DNA of 14,175 nucleotides from DATFGK01 sp046712825 (GTDB lineage Bacteria; Actinomycetota; AC-67), in the NCBI GenBank assembly GCA_046712825.1, contig JBKKCR010000236.1:1-14175 (forward strand), written 5' to 3'. A program made the translations under genes and the position numbers. How positions within the stretch are numbered: position 1 is the first letter of the stretch; each line of letters begins with the position of its first letter. Shown in pieces: positions 1-4,619 of the stretch. The notes beneath the pieces are model-generated. The model saw only the letters and a program-made list of their open reading frames with translations. It searched no databases and had not been told where the DNA came from.

Positions 1-460
1 TCGACTCGAAGGACGACGTCATCCCGTAGGTGACGTGCGGGTCGAAGAAGGTCGCGTTCTCGGACGCCACGATGATGTCGCACTCGCCGAGCATGTAGAA
101 GGCGCCGCCGCACGCGATGCCGTTGACGGCAGCGATCACCGGCTTCCACAGATCGTTCGTCTTCGGGCCGACGGCTTCGCCGGGATCGTCGAACATGAAC
201 GGCGATTCGCCGGGCGACCCGACCGGCTTGTCGTCACGGTCGGTCACGGCCTCCATCCGGTCGATGCCGGTGCAGAATGCCTTCTCGCCGGCGCCGGTGA
301 GCACCGCAACCCGGATGGCATCGTTCCCGCGCAGCGAGCGCCACACCTCCGACAGCTCTCGCATCATCGCCCCGTTGAACGCGTTGAGCTTGTCGGGCCG
401 GTTGAGCGTCACCCACGCGACAGCGTCGCGTTCCTCGTACGTCAGCGTCTCATATGCCAT
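1..460 (-). CDS. Crotonase-fold (enoyl-CoA hydratase/isomerase family) protein, 3' end cut by window
   Basis: The 153 residues visible are the N-terminal part of a crotonase-superfamily enzyme acting on acyl-CoA thioesters. The fold is shown by the N-terminal VAWVTLNRPDKLNAFNG (residues 14-30), the first oxyanion-hole segment AFCTGIDRM (61-69) and the second, AAVNGIACGGA (110-120). Aligned with rat enoyl-CoA hydratase, the position of the first catalytic glutamate (PE in FGQPEILLG) falls on His142 of FFDPHVTYG. Classical hydration is therefore doubtful, and isomerase, hydrolase or another crotonase chemistry is possible. The second catalytic position lies beyond the window. The ATG at 458-460 is chosen because it gives the usual short lead before the first strand. 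It lies 11 nt after the stop of the upstream CoA ligase, so the two are probably co-transcribed. Family assignment is firm; the reaction is not. Confidence 0.9.
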   Translation of the reverse strand, partial: MAYETLTYEERDAVAWVTLNRPDKLNAFNGAMMRELSEVWRSLRGNDAIRVAVLTGAGEKAFCTGIDRMEAVTDRDDKPVGSPGESPFMFDDPGEAVGPKTNDLWKPVIAAVNGIACGGAFYMLGECDIIVASENATFFDPHVTYGMTSSFES

Positions 461-471
461 CGCGGCCAACC

Positions 472-1713
472 CTACTCGTCCACCACGGGCGCGGGCTTGT
501 ACGCCGGGCGGGGCAGTGCACCGGCATCGAGGAGCTCCAGCCGCACCGGGACGCCGAGCCCTTCCTCCAGCGTCGAGGCGACGCGGTGCTCAAGTCCAGG
601 GCCGCGTCGCGACGTTTCCACCCGCACCCGAAGGACCGACGTGTCGGCCGTCCGCACGAGCTGGTACTCGACGGCCGGCCGGGCGACCTCCTCGATCCCA
701 CGGAGCACGAGCCAGACGTCCATCGGAAGCAGCTCTCGCTCCCCTGCTCGAACGACGTCCTTCGCGCGGCCGTCCCAGAACGCCCGCACGGTCGTCTCTC
801 CGCAGGGACACGGCGAGCCCTCGATGCGGACCAGGTCCTCGAGGTCGTAGCGCAACAAGAAGTTGTCTTTCGTGAGCGTGGTGACGACCAAAGACCCGCG
901 CTCGCCCTCGGGGACGGGCTCGCCGGCCACCGGATCGACGGCCTCGACGATCGCCTCGTCCTCGCACACGTGCGCGCCGTTCATCTCGGCGCACGCCGAG
1001 CCGAGGAACGCGAAGCACTCGAGTCCGGCCGACACTGTGCGCCACGGCGGCAGCTCGCCGGGGGGAGGCATCCCAAGATCGGCCGCCGGGTCGAGCCCCA
1101 TCTCCCTGGCGGTTTCCCAGAACGTATGGAGCGCCGGGCCGAACATCTCGTATCGATGCGGCCGGAGCTCGCGCCACAACGCGATCGCGCGCTCGGCGTC
1201 GGCCTTCGACATCGGCGGGCCGACCGGCACGTTGAGGCATCCGTAGGCCTCGAGCGCACCGCCGAGCAGCGCCTGTCCCCCGTTCAACCCGCCGGGATGG
1301 GCGTGCGTGACGATCTCGCCCGGCAGGTAGCCCTGACGCGCGAACGAACGGCCGGCTGCGTCATACTCGACGGCGAGATCGTGCGGCGTGAACAGGCTAA
1401 CTGTCGGCCGCCCTGTGGTGCCGGTCGACGTCGAGAGCCGGATGCACCGCTCGACGGCCGCGCCGCGGTAGTCGCCGAGCGGCGGCGAACCATCCTCAGA
1501 ATCGCGGAGGTCCTGCTTGGTGATCCGCGGGACGCGGAGCAGGTCGTCCGCGGTTTTGATGTCGTCGGCCCCGATCCCGGCGCCCTCGAGGAGACGCTTG
1601 AAGAACGGCACCTCGAACGCGCGGCCGAACAGGTCGCGCAGTCGCTGGCCCTGGAGGAGCACCAGCTCCTCGCGCGGCAGTGCTTGGACGTCGGGACGAA
1701 GCAACATCCCCAT
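472..1713 (-). CDS. PaaK-like phenylacetate-CoA ligase family adenylate-forming enzyme
   Basis: This predicted ATP-dependent CoA ligase (413 aa, close to the roughly 430 aa of PaaK) would activate a carboxylic acid to its acyl-CoA through an acyl-adenylate. Visible motifs are the N-terminal LRDLFGRAFEVPFFKRLLE (25-43, matching the PaaK-type AxxVPFY region), the nucleotide loop STSTGTTGRPT (94-104), the LLRYDLEDLV segment (286-295), a CPCG pair (302-305) and the hinge-type segment FWDGRAKDVV (312-321), then a C-terminal domain ending with a Lys (406) near the terminus. The whole architecture fits the PaaK branch rather than long acyl-CoA synthetases. The substrate may be aromatic or not; sequence alone does not tell. 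No strong ribosome site precedes the ATG at 1713. The nearest in-frame upstream stop is that of the TPR gene 45 nt away, so this start is the earliest ATG possible. It probably belongs to an operon with the TPR gene and the crotonase downstream. Confidence 0.88.
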   Translation of the reverse strand: MGMLLRPDVQALPREELVLLQGQRLRDLFGRAFEVPFFKRLLEGAGIGADDIKTADDLLRVPRITKQDLRDSEDGSPPLGDYRGAAVERCIRLSTSTGTTGRPTVSLFTPHDLAVEYDAAGRSFARQGYLPGEIVTHAHPGGLNGGQALLGGALEAYGCLNVPVGPPMSKADAERAIALWRELRPHRYEMFGPALHTFWETAREMGLDPAADLGMPPPGELPPWRTVSAGLECFAFLGSACAEMNGAHVCEDEAIVEAVDPVAGEPVPEGERGSLVVTTLTKDNFLLRYDLEDLVRIEGSPCPCGETTVRAFWDGRAKDVVRAGERELLPMDVWLVLRGIEEVARPAVEYQLVRTADTSVLRVRVETSRRGPGLEHRVASTLEEGLGVPVRLELLDAGALPRPAYKPAPVVDE

Positions 1714-1758
1714 GGCGGCTTGGAGTGTATCGATGCTCGCGCGGGGTGCGCCCTCGAG

Positions 1759-2580
1759 TCATGAGATCTCGCCGAGGTTATCGCGGCACGCGATCGTGCT
1801 CGGGTGGTGGGTGCCGAGGACACGCTCGAAGATCGTAAGGGCGCGCCGGTAGAGGTGTTCGGCTTCGCCGAGACGCTTACATCGCTTGTAGAGCGACGCA
1901 AGATTGTTCAGGACCGTTGCAACCTCGGGGTGGCCGCCCCCGAGCTGCGACTCCTTGATCTCCAGCGCTCGCAGGTACATCTGCTCGGCATCGCTGCCGT
2001 GGCCGGTTGCGTGCAGGACCGCCGCGAGGTTGCCGAGCACCGCTCCGACCTCGTAGTGGTCTGGTCCATACTCGCGCTCGAAGATCGCGAGCGCTTGCCG
2101 AAACAGCACCTCAGCCTCGCCGTACCGCTCGAGCCCGTCCAGGATCGCGCCGAGCCCCGCAAGGTCGGCAGCGACCTCCGGATGGTCAGGACCGACTTCC
2201 GCTCGCCGGTGCTCGATCCCGTCCCGCGCGATCGGCTCGGCCGCCTCGAACCGCCCGCGCGCATGCTCGAGGCCGGCGAGGTTGTGGTGGAGCGCAGCGA
2301 GGGTGGACCGATCGGCGCCTCCTTCGACGGCCAGGGCCAGCGCGCGGCTGTAGACCTGCTCCCCTTCATCGAAGCGCGCGGTGTACTTGCATGCGACGCC
2401 CAGGTTGTTGAGGAACGTAATCATGTCCGGGTGCGACGGTCCGAGAACCTTCTCGGCCGCTTCGAAGGCCCGGCGTTGGAACTCGTACGCCTCGTCGTAC
2501 CGTCCCTGGACGCGGCGGCGGACGGCGAGGCCGTCGAGCCTCCTCGCCGTCCGGACCGTCGGTCCGCGGAACAGCCGCAC
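1759..2580 (-). CDS. Kinesin-light-chain-type tetratricopeptide repeat protein
   Basis: A 273-aa protein made almost wholly of about six 42-residue TPR units of the kinesin light chain/NB-ARC-associated type. The loop between helices recurs at exact 42-residue steps: LGPSHPD (46-52), VGPDHPE (129-135), YGPDHYE (171-177), LGGGHPE (213-219) and LGTHHPS (255-261); the unit around 87-93 is degenerate. Helices carry the usual LNNLA and EAExLYRRAL patterns. There is no enzymatic or DNA-binding domain, so it is presumably a protein- or peptide-binding scaffold. The start is taken as the GTG at 2580 because AGGAG lies five bases before it and the first TPR follows at about residue 15. A longer open frame reaching 2685 has no such site, and its extra residues are a Gly/Asp-rich shadow of the small ORF upstream. 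Translation appears coupled to that ORF, whose stop codon overlaps the AGGAG. A TPR protein within a catabolic operon is unusual; the partner is unknown. Confidence 0.88.
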   Translation of the reverse strand: MRLFRGPTVRTARRLDGLAVRRRVQGRYDEAYEFQRRAFEAAEKVLGPSHPDMITFLNNLGVACKYTARFDEGEQVYSRALALAVEGGADRSTLAALHHNLAGLEHARGRFEAAEPIARDGIEHRRAEVGPDHPEVAADLAGLGAILDGLERYGEAEVLFRQALAIFEREYGPDHYEVGAVLGNLAAVLHATGHGSDAEQMYLRALEIKESQLGGGHPEVATVLNNLASLYKRCKRLGEAEHLYRRALTIFERVLGTHHPSTIACRDNLGEIS

Positions 2581-2585
2581 GTATG

Positions 2586-2590
2586 CTCCT
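2586..2590 (-). promoter_or_regulatory. Ribosome binding site of the TPR gene, overlapping the stop of the small ORF
   Basis: AGGAG on the minus strand, five bases before GTG 2580. The first two bases of the site are the last two of the TAG stop (2589-2591) of the upstream 38-codon ORF. A ribosome terminating there sits on the next start, the usual layout of translational coupling. It decides the TPR start in favour of the GTG. Confidence 0.75.
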
Positions 2591-2705
2591 ATCGGATCGT
2601 CTCGTTGTGATTCGTCGCGAGCCTGGCTTCCGCCACTCCCGCAAAGACCGACAGCATCCCCATCGCCAGCGCCACGCTCACCCACATCCGCCTGATCGCC
2701 TTCAT
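2589..2705 (-). CDS. Small secreted peptide precursor (38 aa) coupled to the TPR gene
   Basis: A 38-codon ORF with a strong ribosome site, GAGGGGG (2714-2720), eight bases before ATG 2705. The product has a textbook signal peptide: positively charged start (MKAIRRM), hydrophobic core VSVALAMGMLSVFAG (residues 9-23) and an AxA-type cleavage site VAEA (24-27). Only eleven residues remain after it, RLATNHNETIR. The stop codon overlaps the ribosome site of the TPR gene and the two starts are in different frames. I do not recognise the peptide. It could be an exported signalling or effector peptide read by the TPR protein, a leader controlling TPR translation, or the remnant of a signal peptide once fused to the TPR protein and separated by a frameshift. 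An in-frame GTG three codons upstream (2714) and a TTG further up (2801) are weaker starts. The reading frame is well supported; the role is not. Confidence 0.6.
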   Translation of the reverse strand: MKAIRRMWVSVALAMGMLSVFAGVAEARLATNHNETIR

Positions 2706-2781
2706 CTTGTTCACCCCCTCTCGACTAACACGATCCAACCAGGATCCGAGGGGGGCTTCCGCCTCCGTCACGACGTTCAGG

Positions 2782-2801
2782 TTGTAAAGGCCGTTACACA
2801 A
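2782..2801. promoter_or_regulatory. Imperfect palindrome, possible operator of the peptide-TPR-ligase operon
   Basis: TTGTAA (2782-2787) and TTACACAA (2794-2801) flank a central GGCC, giving a near-palindrome interrupted by two extra bases in the right arm. It lies about 80 bp upstream of ATG 2705, between the hairpin that follows the MaoC gene and the start of the small ORF, where a promoter or operator is expected. I could not identify convincing -35/-10 elements in 2706-2804. Weakly supported. Confidence 0.25.
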
Positions 2802-2804
2802 GCT

Positions 2805-2828
2805 CGAGCCCGCCGGACGGCGGGCTCG
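2805..2828 (-). terminator. Strong hairpin after the MaoC operon, probable terminator without a U-tract
   Basis: A perfect 10-bp inverted repeat: CGAGCCCGCC (2805-2814) and GGCGGGCTCG (2819-2828) with a four-base loop. It begins 17 bases past the stop of the MaoC gene (2846). On the minus strand the bases after the stem are AGCTTGTGTAAC, which is not a run of U. U-poor hairpins at gene ends are common in high-GC actinobacteria, so a terminator or mRNA 3'-end stabiliser is likely. Confidence 0.55.
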
Positions 2829-2845
2829 GATGAGGAGCGGATCGA

Positions 2846-3283
2846 TCAGCCTCGGCTCGGGAGCGCTGCCGTCGCGGTGCCGGTGACGATGACGGCGCCC
2901 TGGTCGTCGGTGACCTTGAGCTCGGCGTCGATGCGCTTCTCGTCCTTCTCCTTGTACTTTCGCGTGACCTTCGCCGTCAGCGTCAGCGTTCGTCCCGGGT
3001 AGAGCTGCCCCTTGAACTGAACGCCGTACTTGCGGACGTTCCCGACGCCGACCCAGTCGGTCAGGTAGTGACCGAGCACGCCGGCCGTGAACATGCCGTG
3101 CCCGAACACGCTCGGGTAGCCGACCTTGGTCGCGACCGTGTCGTCGTGGTGCATCGGATTGAAGTCACCCGAGGCGCCGGCGTAGCGCACGAAATGCGAA
3201 CGCGACACGTTCTCGACCGGCGGCCAGTTGACGATCTCGTCGCCCTCCTGAACGTCTTCGAAGTGGATATTGATGGGATCCAT
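2846..3283 (-). CDS. MaoC-type (R)-specific enoyl-CoA hydratase subunit, catalytic half
   Basis: A single hot-dog domain of 145 aa. The hydratase-2 signature YAGASGDFNPMHHDD (34-48) supplies the catalytic Asp40 and His45, and VFGHGMFTAGVL (59-70) the following helix. Such enzymes add water to 2-enoyl-CoA (or enoyl-ACP) to give the (R)-3-hydroxyacyl thioester. The neighbour 11 nt upstream encodes a FAS1-like/MaoC N-terminal hot-dog protein lacking the catalytic His, so the two probably form a heteromer, as described for mycobacterial HadAB/HadBC dehydratases and the steroid side-chain hydratase ChsH1-ChsH2. The context of CoA ligases and crotonases favours an acyl-CoA rather than an ACP substrate. 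Start ATG 3283 is supported by AGGAG (3292-3296) eight bases before it; that site overlaps the stop of the upstream gene, suggesting coupled, equimolar synthesis. Confidence 0.9.
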   Translation of the reverse strand: MDPINIHFEDVQEGDEIVNWPPVENVSRSHFVRYAGASGDFNPMHHDDTVATKVGYPSVFGHGMFTAGVLGHYLTDWVGVGNVRKYGVQFKGQLYPGRTLTLTAKVTRKYKEKDEKRIDAELKVTDDQGAVIVTGTATAALPSRG

Positions 3284-3294
3284 GATCGACTCTC

Positions 3295-3738
3295 CTAGCT
3301 CGCGGCTTTGGACGTCTGCACGAGGATCGTGCGGGCGATCAGAACGTCCTCACCGCGCTGGTTCGTGAACGTCGTCTCGGAGGTTACGAACGTAAGGGTG
3401 CCGCCGCGCTTGCCCTCTTTCTCGTACACGTCGGAGATGCGCGAGCGCGTCGACAGCTTGTCGCCTTCCTTGATCTCGCCGAGATACTCGTACTCCTGCC
3501 CGCCGTGCAGAACACGCAGCAGGTCGAGTCCGAGCTTCGACAGTCCCGAGCCCTGCCCGCCCGAGGGGGCCGGCCAGTGCGCCATCGCCATCGTGAACGT
3601 GGGCGGCACCGGCGGATCGTCGCCCTCGTAGGCCGGGTTGTCGTCGAGGATCGCCTTCGCGAACTCGCGGATCTTGCCGCGCTCGACCATCATCCACGAC
3701 CCGCCCATCTCGGTTCCTACGATGGATTTGTCGACCAT
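3295..3738 (-). CDS. FAS1-like/MaoC N-terminal dehydratase domain protein (partner subunit)
   Basis: This 147-aa hot-dog protein of the MaoC_dehydrat_N/FAS1-like dehydratase family is the presumed structural partner of the catalytic MaoC subunit downstream. Family marks are FAKAILDDNPAYEGD (26-40), PPVPPTFTMAM (42-52), and LHGGQEYEYLGEIKEGDKL (77-95) followed by VYEKEGKRGGTLTFV (104-118). Where the active partner has D-x-N-P-x-H, this protein has DDNPAY, so Tyr37 replaces the catalytic histidine. It should not be active alone and probably shapes the acyl-binding tunnel. The start is ATG 3738, six bases after AGGAGGG (3745-3751); the in-frame TTG at 3744 directly abuts that site and is too close to it. 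It is first in its operon and diverges from the enoyl-CoA hydratase operon on the plus strand, with which it shares an 86-bp control region. Confidence 0.88.
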   Translation of the reverse strand: MVDKSIVGTEMGGSWMMVERGKIREFAKAILDDNPAYEGDDPPVPPTFTMAMAHWPAPSGGQGSGLSKLGLDLLRVLHGGQEYEYLGEIKEGDKLSTRSRISDVYEKEGKRGGTLTFVTSETTFTNQRGEDVLIARTILVQTSKAAS

Positions 3739-3744
3739 GAGCAA

Positions 3745-3751
3745 CCCTCCT
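3745..3751 (-). promoter_or_regulatory. Ribosome binding site deciding the start of the FAS1-like subunit
   Basis: AGGAGGG on the minus strand, six bases before ATG 3738. This near-consensus anti-16S match makes the ATG, not the TTG at 3744, the start. Confidence 0.75.
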
Positions 3752-3761
3752 GAAGATGTAG

Positions 3762-3779
3762 GCTGACGCGAGAGTCAGC
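3762..3779. promoter_or_regulatory. Inverted-repeat operator candidate in the divergent hydratase promoter region
   Basis: GCTGAC (3762-3767) and GTCAGC (3774-3779) form a perfect 6-bp inverted repeat with a 6-bp spacer, giving TGAC-n6-GTCA at the core. It sits between two divergently transcribed acyl-CoA operons, 24 bp from one start (3738) and 45 bp from the other (3825). A minus-strand TATGCT (3777-3782) overlapping the repeat could be the -10 element of the MaoC operon, so a bound protein would block it. Short palindromes at divergent fatty-acid operons are often TetR-type sites, but no regulator gene lies in this window. No good -35 was found. Confidence 0.45.
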
Positions 3780-3811
3780 ATACCGGTGCCTTCACCGGAC
3801 CCCGAAACCGG

Positions 3812-3817
3812 AAAGGA
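3812..3817 (+). promoter_or_regulatory. Ribosome binding site deciding the GTG start of the enoyl-CoA hydratase
   Basis: AAAGGA, seven bases before GTG 3825. The alternative in-frame GTG at 3786 has no purine-rich site before it and would add 13 residues (PSPDPETGKDRT...) that the family does not need. Confidence 0.55.
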
Positions 3818-3824
3818 TCGAACC

Positions 3825-4619
3825 GTGACCATCGAGGTCGTCAAGGACGCCGGCATCACCACCATCACGATCAACCGCCCCGAACGACGCAACGCGCTCG
3901 ACATGGAGCACTTCAGCCTGCTCGCCAAAGCGTGGATCGACTTCCGCGACGACCCCGACGCGAGCGTCGCGATCATCACCGGCACTGGGAACTCCTTCTG
4001 CGTCGGTGCGGATCTGAAGAGCTTCGTCCCGACGGTCACCGAGAACATCGAGGCGCTCGCCAAAGGCGAGTCCGACATCCCTGCCGACGCCGGCTTGATC
4101 GCCGTCCTCCGCGAGTTCGACCTCTTCAAGCCGGTGATCGCGGCGGTCAACGGCATCTGCACCGCCGGCGGGATGGAGATGCTGCTCGGTACCGATCTGC
4201 GCGTCGCCTCCACGGATGCGACGTTCGGGATCGCCGAGCCGAAACGGGGTCTCTTTCCCGGCGGTGGCACGACCGTTCGCCTGCCGCGGCAGATCCCGTT
4301 CCCGTGGGCGATGGAGATCCTTCTCACCGCCGAGCAGGTCGAACCGGAAACCGCTCTGCGGATGGGCCTCGTGAATGCGGTCGTCGCCCCCGGCGACCTC
4401 ATGAAGACCGCACGCTCCTACGCCGAACGGATCCTCGTGAACGCGCCGCTCGCGATCCGGGCGGTGAAACGTTCGGTCCTGACCGGGCTGCGCCTGAACC
4501 TGAAGGAAGCGTTCGAGCAAGAGCTCGCGCTCGCCGCCGAGGTCTTCATGAGCGAGGACGCCAAGGAAGGTCCGCGCGCGTTCGCGGAGAAGAGAAAGCC
4601 CGTATGGCAAGGCAGATAG
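3825..4619 (+). CDS. Enoyl-CoA hydratase (crotonase) with both catalytic glutamates
   Basis: A 264-aa crotonase predicted to hydrate trans-2-enoyl-CoA to (S)-3-hydroxyacyl-CoA. Oxyanion-hole segments are SFCVGADL (57-64) and AAVNGICTAGGMEM (106-119). The active-site stretch FGIAEPKRGLFPGGGTTVRL (134-153) places Glu138 at the position of rat Glu144, and WAMEILLTAE (161-170) places Glu164 at that of rat Glu164, so the full hydratase pair is present, unlike the crotonase at 1-460. The C-terminal helix NAPLAIRAVKRSV (206-218) and RAFAEKRKPVWQGR (251-264) are typical. GTG 3825 is chosen from AAAGGA seven bases upstream. It is the first gene of a four-gene plus-strand operon and overlaps the acyl-CoA synthetase start by 16 nt. 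Substrate chain is unknown; isomerase side activity is possible. Confidence 0.92.
   Translation: MTIEVVKDAGITTITINRPERRNALDMEHFSLLAKAWIDFRDDPDASVAIITGTGNSFCVGADLKSFVPTVTENIEALAKGESDIPADAGLIAVLREFDLFKPVIAAVNGICTAGGMEMLLGTDLRVASTDATFGIAEPKRGLFPGGGTTVRLPRQIPFPWAMEILLTAEQVEPETALRMGLVNAVVAPGDLMKTARSYAERILVNAPLAIRAVKRSVLTGLRLNLKEAFEQELALAAEVFMSEDAKEGPRAFAEKRKPVWQGR

Noticed and set aside
454..1764. A 436-codon plus-strand open frame opposite the PaaK-like ligase
   Set aside because: There are no recognisable motifs and the composition is Arg/Glu-rich; the minus strand holds a complete ligase.
2581..2685. Upstream ATG start for the TPR protein at 2685
   Set aside because: There is no ribosome site there, the added residues are a Gly/Asp-rich shadow of the signal-peptide ORF, and GTG 2580 has AGGAG at five bases.
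3932..4603. N-terminal extension of the acyl-CoA synthetase back through the hydratase gene
   Set aside because: The added residues are an Arg-rich out-of-frame reading of the hydratase; ATG 4604 gives a normal family N-terminus.
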